From positions 1 to 64,000 of the forward strand of contig JAFROD010000006.1 in the NCBI GenBank assembly GCA_017429835.1: 64,000 bases of DNA, written 5' to 3'. Every line of letters begins with the position of its first letter. Within the stretch, counting starts at the first letter, position 1. The position numbers were made by a program, and so were the translations under genes. This DNA comes from Oscillospiraceae bacterium. Its GTDB lineage: Bacteria; Bacillota; Clostridia; Oscillospirales; Oscillospiraceae. Shown here one piece after another: positions 48,888 through 58,865 of this stretch. The notes below the pieces were generated by a model. The model was not told where the DNA came from. It saw nothing but the letters and a program-made list of their open reading frames with translations, and ran no database searches.

Positions 48888-51800
48888 ATGGCATTTGTAC
48901 ATCTGCATGTGCATACGGAATACAGCCTGCTCGACGGCGCTTGCCGGATCGGCAAGCTCGTGCAGCGCGCCAAGGAGCTGGGGCAGAACGCGGTGGCGAT
49001 CACGGATCACGGCGTCATGTACGGCGTGATCGACTTCTACCGCGCAGCCAAGGCAGCGGGGATCAAGCCGATCATCGGCTGCGAGGTCTACGTCGCGCCG
49101 CGCAGCATGGCAGACCGCGTGCACGGCGTGGACAACGAGGCGCAGCACCTCGTCCTGCTGTGCGAAAACGAGACGGGTTACAGCAATCTGAGCTATCTGG
49201 TGTCCAAGGCCTTTTTGGACGGCTTTTATATCAAGCCCCGTGTGGATATGGAGCTGCTGCGGCAGCATTCCGATGGCCTGATCGCCCTGTCCGCCTGCCT
49301 GGCGGGCGGCATTCCGCGTCGGCTCCGCATGGGCGACTACGAGGGCGCGAAGAGCCATGCGCTGGAGCTTTCCGAGATTTTCGGCAAAGGCAATTTCTTC
49401 CTCGAGCTGCAGGATCACGGTCTGCCGGAGCAGCAGGAGGTCAACCGCGGCATTCTGCGGCTGGCGCAGGATACCGGTCTGCCGCTCGTCGCAACGAACG
49501 ACGCGCACTATATCACCCGCGAGGACAGCTACATTCAGGACGTTCTGATGTGCATTCAGATGGGGAAGACCGTGGACGACCCCAATCGCATGCGCTTCGA
49601 GACGCAGGAGTTTTATATCAAATCCGAGGGCGAGATGCGTTCTCTGTTTCCCAATCAGCCGGAGGCGATCGAAAACACGCAGAAAATCGCCGACCGCTGC
49701 AGCGTGGAGTTTGAATTCAATCACTATCATCTGCCGGAGTTCACCCCGCCGGACGGCTCGGATTCCGTCACCTATTTCCGCCGCCTCTGCGACGAGGGGT
49801 TCAAAGAGCGCTATCCCGACGCGCCGAAAGAATGCCGCGAGCGGTTGGAATACGAGATGAGCGTCGTTGAGAAGATGGGCTACGTAGACTACTATCTCAT
49901 CGTGGCGGACTTCATCCTCTGGGCGAAGCGGCAGGGCATTCCGGTCGGCCCGGGCAGAGGTTCCGGCGCGGGCTCCATCGCCGCCTACTGCATGCACATT
50001 ACGGAAATGGATCCAATGAAGTACGCGCTGATCTTCGAACGCTTCCTCAACCCGGAGCGCGTCAGCATGCCGGACTTCGACACCGATTTCTGTCAGGCAC
50101 GGCGCGGCGAGGTCATCGACTACGTGACCGAGAAATACGGCAAGGATCGCGTGGCGCAGATCGTCACCTTCGGTACGATGGCGGCACGCGCAGCGATCCG
50201 CGACGTCGGCAGAACGCTGAACTTCACCTACGCCGAAACGGATGCGGTGGCGAAGCTCATTCCGACCACGCTGCACATGACGCTCGACGAGGCGCTGCGC
50301 GTTTCGCCGCAGCTTCTGGAAATGTACAACGGCGACGAGCGCGTGCGCAAGCTCGTTGACACCGCCCGCGCGCTCGAGGGCATGCCGCGCAACACCTCGA
50401 CCCATGCGGCGGGCGTGGTCATCACCAAGAATCCCGTCTGCGACTACGTGCCGCTGGCGCGCAACGACGATACGATCGTCACGCAGTTTACGATGACGAC
50501 CATCGAAGAGCTCGGACTTCTCAAAATGGATTTTCTGGGTCTGCGCAACCTGACGATCATCGAGGACGCAGAGCAGGAGATCCGTAAGCGTGAGCCGGAC
50601 TTCGATCTCAAGACCGTGCGCGACGACGACCCCGCGACCTTCGCCATGCTCGGCGAAGGGAAGACGGCGGGCGTGTTCCAGCTCGAATCCGCCGGCATCA
50701 CGAACGTCTGCGTCAACATGAAGCCGCAGTCGATCGAAGACCTGACGGCGATCGTCGCCCTCTACCGCCCCGGCCCGATGGACTCCATTCCGCGCTTTAT
50801 CGACAATAAGTTCCATCCGGAAAAGATCACCTATCTCTGCCCGCAGCTTGAGCCGATCCTCGCCGTGACCTACGGCTGCATCGTCTATCAGGAGCAGGTC
50901 ATCGAGATCTTCCGCAAGCTCGGCGGCTATTCGCTCGGGCAGGCGGACAACATGCGCCGTGCCATATCCAAGAAAAAGGAAAAGGTCATCGTTGCGGAAC
51001 AGTATGCGTTCGTCTACGGCGACAAGGAGCGCGGCATTCCCGGCGCGATTGACAACGGCGTCAGCGAGGCGGCGGCGCAGGCGATCTATAAGGAGATCCT
51101 CGACTTTGCCAACTACGCTTTCAATAAGGCGCACGCGGTCTGCTACGCCAAGGTCACCTACGATACGGCGTATCTGAAATGCCACTATCCGAAGGAATAC
51201 ATGGCGGCGCTGCTGACGAGCGTGCTGGACAATACCACCAAGACCGCAGGCTATATTGCAGACTGCAGAGAGCTGGGCATCCGCCTGCTGCCGCCCGACG
51301 TCAACACCTCGGAGGACAAGTTCACCGTCGAGCCGGACGGGATCCGCTTCGGACTCGGCGCGGTGAAGAATATCGGACGGGGGCTCCTGCGGCAAATGGT
51401 CGCGGAGCGCGAGAAAAACGGGAGATTCACTTCTCTCGAGGACTTTGCCGAGCGCATGATCGAAACCGATCTCAACAAGCGGGCGGTGGAAAACCTGATC
51501 AAGTGCGGCGCGATGGACGGGCTGGGTCTCAACCGCGCGCAAATGCTCTACAGTTATGAGACGATCCTCGACAGCGTCGCCGACAGCAAGAAGCGCAATC
51601 TGGCGGGGCAACTGCAGCTTTTCGACATGTTCTCTGACGAGCAGGAGAAGAAATCGACGATCCCGATTCCCAAGCTGCAGGAGCTGCCGAAAAACGAACT
51701 CATGCAAATGGAGAAGGAGACCATCGGGCTCTACCTCTCCGGTCACCCGATGGACGAGTACCGCAGGCAGCTCAAGGGCAGCGGCGTCGTGCCGATCCTG

Positions 51801-52322
51801 CGGATCATGCAGTCGTTTGAGGAAAACGACGGCGCCTATCGTGACGAGCAGATCGTCCGGATCGCGGGCGTCGTGGAAAGCGTCAAGATGAAGACGACGC
51901 GCAATAACTCCATGATGGCGTACGTGACGCTGGAGGATGATACCGCGTCGATCGAACTGTTGGCGTTTTCCAACGTGATTGCTAAGTGCGGCTCCTATCT
52001 GAAGGAGAATACGCCGATCGTCGCGGAGGGTCGGCTTTCCGCGCGCGACGAAAAAGCGGTGCAGATGGTGGTCAACGAAGTCCGCCCGATCGCTGAGGTC
52101 GCAAAGCCGGAGCCGCAAAAGCTCTATCTGAAGCTGCCGACCGAGGACTGCGCGGCGGATCGTAAGACGCGCGCCATTCTCAACATGTTCCCGGGCGGTC
52201 TGCAGGCGGTGCTGTATTATGCCGACAGCGGCGTGCGCAGGGGAACGACCTGCGCGGTTCGGGAGGACATGCTGGAGGAGCTGCGCAGCCTGTTGGGAGA
52301 AAACTGTGTCGTTTTGAAATAG
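48888..52322 (+). CDS. dnaE: DNA polymerase III alpha subunit DnaE
   Basis: A 1,144-residue C-family polymerase, error-prone/primer-extending DnaE in Bacillota beside PolC. N-terminal PHP domain (FVHLHVHTEYSLLDGA, ITDHGVMYG), palm motif PDFDTDFC (about 395-402), GRGSGAGSIAAY, the finger and helix-hairpin-helix regions, and a C-terminal OB fold (about 985-1065, VRIAGVVESVKMKTTRN). ATG 48888 follows AAGGAGA. A long antisense frame exists but is a codon-bias shadow. It ends with a short gap before the lipoprotein promoter region. Confidence 0.97.
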   Translation: MAFVHLHVHTEYSLLDGACRIGKLVQRAKELGQNAVAITDHGVMYGVIDFYRAAKAAGIKPIIGCEVYVAPRSMADRVHGVDNEAQHLVLLCENETGYSNLSYLVSKAFLDGFYIKPRVDMELLRQHSDGLIALSACLAGGIPRRLRMGDYEGAKSHALELSEIFGKGNFFLELQDHGLPEQQEVNRGILRLAQDTGLPLVATNDAHYITREDSYIQDVLMCIQMGKTVDDPNRMRFETQEFYIKSEGEMRSLFPNQPEAIENTQKIADRCSVEFEFNHYHLPEFTPPDGSDSVTYFRRLCDEGFKERYPDAPKECRERLEYEMSVVEKMGYVDYYLIVADFILWAKRQGIPVGPGRGSGAGSIAAYCMHITEMDPMKYALIFERFLNPERVSMPDFDTDFCQARRGEVIDYVTEKYGKDRVAQIVTFGTMAARAAIRDVGRTLNFTYAETDAVAKLIPTTLHMTLDEALRVSPQLLEMYNGDERVRKLVDTARALEGMPRNTSTHAAGVVITKNPVCDYVPLARNDDTIVTQFTMTTIEELGLLKMDFLGLRNLTIIEDAEQEIRKREPDFDLKTVRDDDPATFAMLGEGKTAGVFQLESAGITNVCVNMKPQSIEDLTAIVALYRPGPMDSIPRFIDNKFHPEKITYLCPQLEPILAVTYGCIVYQEQVIEIFRKLGGYSLGQADNMRRAISKKKEKVIVAEQYAFVYGDKERGIPGAIDNGVSEAAAQAIYKEILDFANYAFNKAHAVCYAKVTYDTAYLKCHYPKEYMAALLTSVLDNTTKTAGYIADCRELGIRLLPPDVNTSEDKFTVEPDGIRFGLGAVKNIGRGLLRQMVAEREKNGRFTSLEDFAERMIETDLNKRAVENLIKCGAMDGLGLNRAQMLYSYETILDSVADSKKRNLAGQLQLFDMFSDEQEKKSTIPIPKLQELPKNELMQMEKETIGLYLSGHPMDEYRRQLKGSGVVPILRIMQSFEENDGAYRDEQIVRIAGVVESVKMKTTRNNSMMAYVTLEDDTASIELLAFSNVIAKCGSYLKENTPIVAEGRLSARDEKAVQMVVNEVRPIAEVAKPEPQKLYLKLPTEDCAADRKTRAILNMFPGGLQAVLYYADSGVRRGTTCAVREDMLEELRSLLGENCVVLK

Positions 52323-52333
52323 TTTTTTGCTTT

Positions 52334-52364
52334 TTGTAACAATAGCACTACACTTTTGTAACAA
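52334..52364 (+). promoter_or_regulatory. Paired TTGTAACAA sites upstream of the lipoprotein/two-component operon
   Basis: TTGTAACAA occurs at 52334-52342 and again at 52356-52364, exactly 22 bp (two helical turns) apart, just upstream of a TATAAT at 52372-52377. Each site is nearly palindromic. Spacing and position fit a dimeric OmpR-type regulator, perhaps the response regulator encoded downstream. Confidence 0.6.
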
Positions 52365-52371
52365 ACTATGT

Positions 52372-52377
52372 TATAAT
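52372..52377 (+). promoter_or_regulatory. -10 of lipoprotein/two-component operon
   Basis: TATAAT at 52372-52377 with no good -35 at 17 bp (TACACT at 52349-52354). A weak -35 next to paired repeats is a common sign of an activator-dependent promoter. Confidence 0.55.
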
Positions 52378-52412
52378 TGTTTATTGGATTTTTTGGGAAC
52401 GGAGGCGGCGTA

Positions 52413-53702
52413 TTGAAAAAGACCGGCATTCTCATACTGCTTTGCGCCGTACTCTTCCTGTCCGGCTGTTTCCTAGATCCGGCGGAGAGCCTTTACGCGA
52501 TCCCGGCGCGGTCGGAGGACTATTACAATCTGCAGGCGGCGATTGAAGCCGCAATGCCCGCCGGCGCGGCTTATTGCGCGCCGGTCGCAGGCGAGAATCA
52601 GCAGCCCGTGCAGATGGCGGACATCGACGGCGACCAACAGGACGAGGCGATCGTCTACTGGAAGAGCGACAGCGATCTGCCGCTCACGGTCAGCGTCTTC
52701 GACAAGCGCGGCGATCAGTACGTCCCGATTGCAAAGGCGGACGGCGCCGGCAGCAGCTTCGACCACGTCCAGTACGTGGAGATCGACGGCAACCCGGGCA
52801 GCGAGATCGTAGTCGGCCGCCAGATCAGTGATCAGGTCACGCAGACGCTCTACGTGTACTCCTTTGAAAACGACGCGCTGACGGAGATGATGAGCGCGAA
52901 CTATTCTGAGTTCATCACCACCGACCTTGACGCGAACGGGCTGTACGACGTCGTGCTCCTGCATTCCTCGGACGCGCAGAACGGCGTGGCGGAGTGCTAC
53001 CGCTGGAATGACGGTCAGCTCACACGCGACAGGGAAGCGCGGATGTCCACGCCGGTCAGCGCGGTACGCCGCATTATCACCGGCAAGGTCTGGAAGAACA
53101 GACCCGCGGTCTTCGTCGCTTCGGAGTACGGCGAGGGCATGATCGTCACCGATATTTTCGGCATGCGCGGCGACGTATTTACCAATCTTTCGCTTTCGGA
53201 CGAAACCGATACCGCCGTCAGCACGATCCGCGACTACTACGTCTATAGCTGCGACATCGACGAGGACGGGCTGATCGAGCTGCCGCATCTGATCGACCTT
53301 CCGGTGATCAAGGGCGAAGCGACCTCCGCCGATCAGACGGTGATCCGCTGGTACAATCTGCAGCCGGACGGCACGGAAAAAGAAAAATGGCTGACCTATC
53401 ACAATTATTCCGCAGGGTGGTATCTGAAGCTGCCGGATCGGCTTGCGGAGGGACTGTCGGTGAAATTCACGACGGTATTTGAGACGAGCCGCGGCTACAC
53501 CTTCGTGCGAAGAGGAGAAACGCTGTTCACCCTGACGGCGCTGAGCGGCGGAAATGCCGCGGAAAGCGGCTGGACAGAGCTCGCCGTCAAGGGCGATACC
53601 GTCTATGCGGTCAGGATTGAGAACGGCGCGCTGACGGATACGGAAGCAAAAGATTTGTTCCACTTCATTCAGGTGGACTGGAAGACCGGCGAGACAGACT
53701 GA
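52413..53702 (+). CDS. Lipoprotein with repeated Asp-rich (VCBS/FG-GAP-like) motifs
   Basis: A 429-residue surface lipoprotein. The signal KKTGILILLCAVLFLSGC ends in a lipobox (Cys about 18). The mature part holds at least four Asp-rich loops in hydrophobic repeats: MADIDGDQQDEAIVYW, VEIDGNPGSEIVVG, TTDLDANGLYDVVLL and CDIDEDGLIELP, typical of beta-propeller FG-GAP/VCBS repeats that bind calcium. Translation starts at TTG 52413 behind GGAGGCGG. It is cotranscribed with a response regulator and kinase and may supply their extracellular input; that role is inferred. Confidence 0.82.
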   Translation: MKKTGILILLCAVLFLSGCFLDPAESLYAIPARSEDYYNLQAAIEAAMPAGAAYCAPVAGENQQPVQMADIDGDQQDEAIVYWKSDSDLPLTVSVFDKRGDQYVPIAKADGAGSSFDHVQYVEIDGNPGSEIVVGRQISDQVTQTLYVYSFENDALTEMMSANYSEFITTDLDANGLYDVVLLHSSDAQNGVAECYRWNDGQLTRDREARMSTPVSAVRRIITGKVWKNRPAVFVASEYGEGMIVTDIFGMRGDVFTNLSLSDETDTAVSTIRDYYVYSCDIDEDGLIELPHLIDLPVIKGEATSADQTVIRWYNLQPDGTEKEKWLTYHNYSAGWYLKLPDRLAEGLSVKFTTVFETSRGYTFVRRGETLFTLTALSGGNAAESGWTELAVKGDTVYAVRIENGALTDTEAKDLFHFIQVDWKTGETD

Positions 53703-53743
53703 GAAAGATACACGGCGACTTATGCCGCTTGGAGGACAGAACT

Positions 53744-54430
53744 ATGAAAAAAGTACTGATATTAGAGGACGAAGTCAGCATCCGCAGCTTTGTGGTCATC
53801 AACCTCAAGCGAGCCGGATACGAGGCGATCGAGGCGGGAACGGGCATGGAAGCCCTGGAACGTCTGAAAGAGAACCCGGATATCGGTGTTGCGATTCTTG
53901 ACATCATGCTGCCGGATATCGACGGCTTCGAGGTCTGCCGGAACATCCGCGTAACCAATAAGACGATCGGCATCATCATGCTGACGGCGAGAACGCAGGA
54001 GATGGACAAGGTGACCGGTCTGATGACCGGCGCGGACGACTACGTGACCAAGCCCTTTTCTCCGGCGGAACTGACGGCGCGCATTGACGCGCTCTACCGC
54101 AGGATCGGAGGCGGCGTGGAGTCCGACCCCGAGATCATCGTGCATGAGCCGTTCACGCTGAACATCCGCAACCGCACGCTCGAGAAGGACGGCCGCCGGA
54201 TCAAGCTGACGCAGGTGGAATACGCCATCATTCAGCTCTTTATGCAGAATCCCGGGCGCGCCCTGTCCAGAGAGGATATCCTCACGGCAGTCTGGGGCAG
54301 GAATTATGACGGCGAGCTGAAGATCGTGGACGTCAATATCCGCCGTCTTCGCATCAAGATCGAGGACAATACCGCCAATCCCACCTACATTACGACGGTT
54401 TGGGGATTCGGCTATAAGTGGGGCGTGTAA
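53744..54430 (+). CDS. OmpR/PhoB-family response regulator
   Basis: A 228-residue regulator. Receiver domain (about 1-118): acidic pair LEDE, phospho-Asp in AILDIMLPDIDG, LTAR, and KPFSPAEL. The C-terminal winged helix (about 130-228) includes LTQVEYAIIQLFMQNPGRALSRE, abbreviated LTQVEYAIIQLFMQ, and WGFGYKWGV. ATG 53744 follows GGAGG by about 7 nt. Next to its kinase gene it forms a two-component system, and may bind the TTGTAACAA sites upstream of the operon. Confidence 0.95.
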   Translation: MKKVLILEDEVSIRSFVVINLKRAGYEAIEAGTGMEALERLKENPDIGVAILDIMLPDIDGFEVCRNIRVTNKTIGIIMLTARTQEMDKVTGLMTGADDYVTKPFSPAELTARIDALYRRIGGGVESDPEIIVHEPFTLNIRNRTLEKDGRRIKLTQVEYAIIQLFMQNPGRALSREDILTAVWGRNYDGELKIVDVNIRRLRIKIEDNTANPTYITTVWGFGYKWGV

Positions 54431-54463
54431 CGCGCATTCCGCGCAACGTGTGAGGTGACGGGC

Positions 54464-55882
54464 GTGAAAAGAACAAAGGGTCTGCAGGGGCGCTGGCTGC
54501 GCAATACCCTGAGCATCGTGCTTGTGATCGTTCTTGTGAGCGTCACCGCGCTGTCTGTCACCGTCGCGGCGTATTACTATTCCAATATGCGGGCGGGTAT
54601 GGAATCCAAGGCCCGCGCAAGCACCAGCTTTTTTGAGACCTATATCGGGCAGAGCTACAACGAGTATTACAGCTCCTGCGCGAAATTCACGCAGACCTTC
54701 GAATCAAAGGACGTTATGGAGCTGCAGTTCATCAACACGAACTACCGCATCGTAGCCTCCTCCTACAGCCGCTTATCCACGAAGGCCGCCGTGACGAGCG
54801 ACGTCACGGAAGCCATCGAGACAAAGCAGATCAGCTCCTTTACGGGAGAAAACCCCAATACGGGCGAGCGCATCATGGCGGTATCCAGCCCCCTGATCTA
54901 CTCCAACGGAGAGGTCATCGGCGTGCTGCGCTACGTGACGAGCCTGAAGCGCGTCGACCGCCAGATCCTGCTGTTCAGCCTGGCGATCGCGCTGGCGGGC
55001 ATTGCGGTGCTGCTGATCGTTTATATCAGCGGGCGGTATTATATCCGTTCCATTCTCGTTCCGGTTTCGGAGATCACGGCGACGGCGAAACGCATCGCGG
55101 CGGGCGGCTACGGCGTGCAGATCCAGCGCAAGTTCGACGACGAGATCGGCGAGCTTGCCGATACGATAAACGACATGTCCAACCAGATCAGTCAGACGGA
55201 GAAAATGCAGTCGGAATTCGTCTCCTCCGTATCCCACGAGCTGCGCACCCCGCTGACGGCGATCAGCGGCTGGAGCGAGACGCTGCTGTCGGCAGGCGGA
55301 AGCGTGGACGCGGCGGACGCCAAGCGCGGTCTGAACATCATTCTGCGAGAATCCAAGCGGCTGACCAGCATGGTCGAGGAGCTTTTGGAATTCACGCGGA
55401 TTCAGGACGGCAGATTCCACCTGAACGTCACGAAAAGCGACCTCAGAAGCGAATTTGAAGACACGGTATTCATGTACGGCTCCCGCCTTGCGCAGGAGGG
55501 GATCGCGTTGGAATACCTGGACAACGACGACGATATTCCGGAGATCCCCTGCGATACGGCGCGTATGCGGCAGGTGTTCCTGAATATCCTCGACAACGCC
55601 GCCAAGCACGGCGGCGACGGAGGCAGGATCACGGCGGAGATCCGCCGCGAAGAGCAGGAAGTCGTGGTGCGAATCCGCGATTTCGGCTCCGGCATTCCGG
55701 AAGACGAGCTTCCGTTGGTAAAGAAGAAGTTTTACAAGGGTACCTCCAAGGCGCGCGGCAGCGGCATCGGGCTTGCGGTGTGCGAGGAGATCGTTACCAT
55801 GCACAACGGCAGCCTGGAGCTTGCCAACGCGGACGGCGGCGGTACGCTTGTGACGATACGGCTTCCGATCGGGGAGCAATAG
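54464..55882 (+). CDS. Sensor histidine kinase
   Basis: A 472-residue membrane kinase. Transmembrane helix 1 (about 16-40), an extracytoplasmic sensor of about 125 residues (CACHE/PAS-like, YRIVASSYSRLSTKAAV), transmembrane helix 2 (about 168-190), HAMP domain (about 190-243), HisKA with SHELRTPLTAIS, and a HATPase with NILDNAAKHGGDGG, DFGSGIP and GSGIGLAVC. Translation most likely starts at GTG 54464, 6 nt behind GAGGTG; GTG 54455 is part of that ribosome site. It forms one operon with the lipoprotein and regulator. Confidence 0.93.
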   Translation: MKRTKGLQGRWLRNTLSIVLVIVLVSVTALSVTVAAYYYSNMRAGMESKARASTSFFETYIGQSYNEYYSSCAKFTQTFESKDVMELQFINTNYRIVASSYSRLSTKAAVTSDVTEAIETKQISSFTGENPNTGERIMAVSSPLIYSNGEVIGVLRYVTSLKRVDRQILLFSLAIALAGIAVLLIVYISGRYYIRSILVPVSEITATAKRIAAGGYGVQIQRKFDDEIGELADTINDMSNQISQTEKMQSEFVSSVSHELRTPLTAISGWSETLLSAGGSVDAADAKRGLNIILRESKRLTSMVEELLEFTRIQDGRFHLNVTKSDLRSEFEDTVFMYGSRLAQEGIALEYLDNDDDIPEIPCDTARMRQVFLNILDNAAKHGGDGGRITAEIRREEQEVVVRIRDFGSGIPEDELPLVKKKFYKGTSKARGSGIGLAVCEEIVTMHNGSLELANADGGGTLVTIRLPIGEQ

Positions 55883-55894
55883 AAAGGATCGGCA

Positions 55895-56896
55895 ATGGCA
55901 AAGAAAGAAACGAACGAAAAATTTAAAACGATGATCGGCGGGCAGGCGCTCATCGAGGGTATTATGATGATGGGCCCGGAAAAATGCGCCACCGTCGTCC
56001 GCACCAAAGCGGGCTTGAAAACGAAGCTTGACGACAGGAAACCGCTCAGACGGTTTTCCGTGAAGAAGATTCCGTTTGTGCGCGGTATTTTCAACTTTGC
56101 ATCTTCCATGAAGACCGGTGTTTCCGCGCTGATGTATTCCGCCGATCAGTATGCGGCGGACGAGGAAGAGACTGAAACGAAAGAGAAACAGTCGAAATTC
56201 GACGCATGGTTGGAAAAGAAGCTGTCTTCTGAAAAGGCACAGAACGCCGTCATCACGATCGGCGTGGTGCTCGGACTTCTGTTTTCTGTCGCGCTGTTCG
56301 TGCTGCTGCCGTCCTTTCTCGGCGAATTCATCGAACGGTGGGTGACGGGCAATCAACTGGTACGGAATCTGCTGGAAGGTCTGCTTCGCATTATCATCTT
56401 CCTGGCGTATATGTTCCTGATCTCCCGCATGAAGGATATGAAGCGCGTGTTTTCCTACCACGGCGCGGAGCATAAGACCATTCGCTGCTATGAGGCGAAG
56501 CTGCCGCTGACGGTGGAAAACGTCAGACAGCAGACCCGTCTGCACCCGCGCTGCGGCACGAGCTTCCTCTTCGTCGTGATCATCATCTCCATTTTGGTCT
56601 TCTCCGTCGCGTCGGTCTTTTTGAGACCGATCACGCCGCAGTTCGACTCCAAAATTCTCAACGCGCTGATCCGCATGGCGCTCAAGCTCCTGCTCCTTCC
56701 CATCGTCGTAGGCATCAGCTACGAGTTCAACCGTTTGGTCGGACGCTATGACAACTGGCTGACCCGTGCGCTGTCCGCTCCCGGCATGTGGCTGCAATAC
56801 CTGACCACCAACGAGCCGGACGACAGCATGATCGAGGTCGGCATTGAAGCGCTGACGCAGGTGATACCGCAGCAGGAGGGCGCGGACAAATGGTAA
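55895..56896 (+). CDS. DUF1385 membrane protein YqhQ-like
   Basis: A 333-residue DUF1385 protein. Signature segments: GGQALIEGIMMMGP near the N terminus and FSYHGAEHKTIRCYE with LHPRCGTSFLF in the middle. About four hydrophobic segments (about 120-145, 165-185, 225-250 and 265-285). Function is unknown. It is commonly found before prmC/prfA in Bacillota, as here. The ATG follows AAAGGAT; its end overlaps prmC by 7 bp. Confidence 0.92.
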   Translation: MAKKETNEKFKTMIGGQALIEGIMMMGPEKCATVVRTKAGLKTKLDDRKPLRRFSVKKIPFVRGIFNFASSMKTGVSALMYSADQYAADEEETETKEKQSKFDAWLEKKLSSEKAQNAVITIGVVLGLLFSVALFVLLPSFLGEFIERWVTGNQLVRNLLEGLLRIIIFLAYMFLISRMKDMKRVFSYHGAEHKTIRCYEAKLPLTVENVRQQTRLHPRCGTSFLFVVIIISILVFSVASVFLRPITPQFDSKILNALIRMALKLLLLPIVVGISYEFNRLVGRYDNWLTRALSAPGMWLQYLTTNEPDDSMIEVGIEALTQVIPQQEGADKW

Positions 56897-57759
56897 AGAA
56901 GTACGCTGACCTGTATCTGGACGCGCGCCGCGCGCTGCTGGAAAAGGAAGGGCAGTTCGCCTCCAATATCGCAAGAGAGCTGGTCTGCGCCGCTTCCGGC
57001 AAAACGGCGGAGCAGATGATCGCAGACCGGGAGATGTACGCTTCGGAGGAGGTCTGTGAGCTGACGGAATCCTTCGTCAAGCGATATCTGCGCGGCGAGC
57101 CGATGCCCTATATCCTCGGGCAGTGGAATTTCTACGATATGACGCTGACGGTCACGCCCGACGTGCTGATCCCGCGCGACGACACGATGGTCGTGACGGA
57201 GCTGGCGATCAAAAAGGCGCTGTTTCTCAACCAAAATCCGCGGATTCTCGACCTGTGCACCGGCTCCGGCTGTATCGGACTTGCGATCGCGAAGCGTGTC
57301 AAGGACGCGAGAGTGACGCTGGCGGACATTTCGCAGGACGCCCTGCGCGTGGCGCGCCGCAACACGGTCGACCAGAAGCTGACGGCGCGGGTCAAGTGCC
57401 TGCCGCTGGACGCCAAGCAACCTGCGCAGGACTTTATCGGGACGTTCGATCTGATCGTTTCCAACCCGCCCTATATCGACACGGCGACCATCGAGAAGCT
57501 CGACCCGTCCGTGCGGGACTTCGAGCCGCGCATCGCGCTCGACGGCGGCGAGGACGGTTTGGACTTCTACCGCGCGATCATTGACAACTATTCCTCCGCG
57601 CTCAATCCGGGCGGATATTTCTGCTTTGAATTCGGCATGGGGCAGGAGGAGGACGTTTGCGCGCTGCTGCGGCAGGGCGGCTTTGAGATCATGGAGTTAA
57701 GAAAAGACACCGCTGATATTACGCGGGCAGTTCTTGCCCGGAAAAGAGAGGTAAACTGA
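56890..57759 (+). CDS. prmC: Release factor N5-glutamine methyltransferase PrmC
   Basis: Methylates the GGQ glutamine of class I release factors. The 289 residues show an N-terminal helical domain (about 1-85, with [16 protein letters not shown]), SAM-binding [15 protein letters not shown] and the catalytic SNPPYIDT. prfA, its substrate gene and usual neighbour, is not in the window. It starts within the end of yqhQ and is 2 bp ahead of recA. Confidence 0.96.
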   Translation: MVKKYADLYLDARRALLEKEGQFASNIARELVCAASGKTAEQMIADREMYASEEVCELTESFVKRYLRGEPMPYILGQWNFYDMTLTVTPDVLIPRDDTMVVTELAIKKALFLNQNPRILDLCTGSGCIGLAIAKRVKDARVTLADISQDALRVARRNTVDQKLTARVKCLPLDAKQPAQDFIGTFDLIVSNPPYIDTATIEKLDPSVRDFEPRIALDGGEDGLDFYRAIIDNYSSALNPGGYFCFEFGMGQEEDVCALLRQGGFEIMELRKDTADITRAVLARKREVN

Positions 57760-57761
57760 CG

Positions 57762-58865
57762 ATGGCAACCAAGAAACCCGCTTATGAAACACCGACTCCC
57801 GCAGACGATAAGAAAAAAGCGCTGGATACCGCGCTGCATCAGATCGAAAAGAATTTCGGCAAGGGCTCGGTCATGCGCCTGGGCGACAAGCCCGAGATGA
57901 ACGTCGACGCGATCCCGACCGGCTCTCTGGCGCTGGACGCCGCACTGGGTATCGGCGGTCTGCCGCGCGGCAGAATCGTCGAGATCTACGGGCCGGAATC
58001 CTCCGGCAAGACGACCCTTGCGCTGCACGTCGTCGCAGAAGCGCAGAAGCGTGGCGGCGAAGTCGCGTTCGTCGACGCCGAGCATGCGCTCGACCCGCAG
58101 TATGCCGCCGCGATCGGCGTGGATATCGACTCTATGCTCGTTTCTCAGCCGGATTTCGGCGAGCAGGCGCTGGAGATCACGGACGCGCTCGTCCGCTCCG
58201 GTGCGATCGACGTCGTCGTCGTGGACTCCGTCGCGGCGCTCGTTCCGCGGCAGGAGATCGAGGGCGAGATGGGCGACGCTTTTGTCGGCGTACAGGCGCG
58301 TCTGATGTCGCAGGCGCTGCGTAAGCTTGCGGGCACGATCGCCAAGACAAACTGCATCGTTATCTTCATCAACCAGCTTCGCATGAAGATCGGCGTGATG
58401 TATGGCAATCCCGAAACGACTACCGGCGGCAACGCGCTGAAGTTCTATTCCTCCGTGCGTCTGGACGTCCGGAAGATCGAAGCGATCAAGGACGGCGGCA
58501 CGGTGATCGGCAACCGCACCCGTGTCAAGGTCATTAAGAACAAGGTCGCGCCTCCGTTCCGTGAGGCGGTGTTCGACATTATCTACGGCGAAGGCATATC
58601 CAAGTACGGAGAGCTGCTGGATATGGCGGTGGAGCTGGAGCTTGTCAACAAGAGCGGAAGCTGGTTCTCCATCGGCGACGAACGTATCGGACAGGGCAGA
58701 GACAACGCCAAGCAGTATATTGCCGACCATCCCGAAGTGGCAGAGGAGCTGGAAGCCAAGGTGCGCGCGCACCTTGCCGAAATGCAGAGCATTCGCACCA
58801 AAGCGCCTGCAAAGCCTGCCGGCAGCGCGATAGATATCTCCGCCGAGGACTTCGATGAAGGTTGA
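57762..58865 (+). CDS. recA: Recombinase A
   Basis: The central strand-exchange and SOS coprotease protein. 367 residues with Walker [32 protein letters not shown] L2 region (here [15 protein letters not shown]), [20 protein letters not shown] and a C-terminal domain. The N-terminal helix starts [21 protein letters not shown] see no LexA-type operator immediately upstream because prmC ends there, so recA must depend on an upstream or internal promoter. recX overlaps its end by 11 bp. Confidence 0.98.
   Translation: MATKKPAYETPTPADDKKKALDTALHQIEKNFGKGSVMRLGDKPEMNVDAIPTGSLALDAALGIGGLPRGRIVEIYGPESSGKTTLALHVVAEAQKRGGEVAFVDAEHALDPQYAAAIGVDIDSMLVSQPDFGEQALEITDALVRSGAIDVVVVDSVAALVPRQEIEGEMGDAFVGVQARLMSQALRKLAGTIAKTNCIVIFINQLRMKIGVMYGNPETTTGGNALKFYSSVRLDVRKIEAIKDGGTVIGNRTRVKVIKNKVAPPFREAVFDIIYGEGISKYGELLDMAVELELVNKSGSWFSIGDERIGQGRDNAKQYIADHPEVAEELEAKVRAHLAEMQSIRTKAPAKPAGSAIDISAEDFDEG

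Noticed and set aside
48840..52364. A 1,174-codon open frame antisense to dnaE
   Set aside because: It mirrors dnaE codon bias, is rich in His/Arg/Leu without family motifs, and lacks a ribosome site. dnaE is beyond doubt.
54773..56974. A 733-codon frame antisense to the histidine kinase and yqhQ
   Set aside because: Same shadow pattern; no recognisable motif or start signal.
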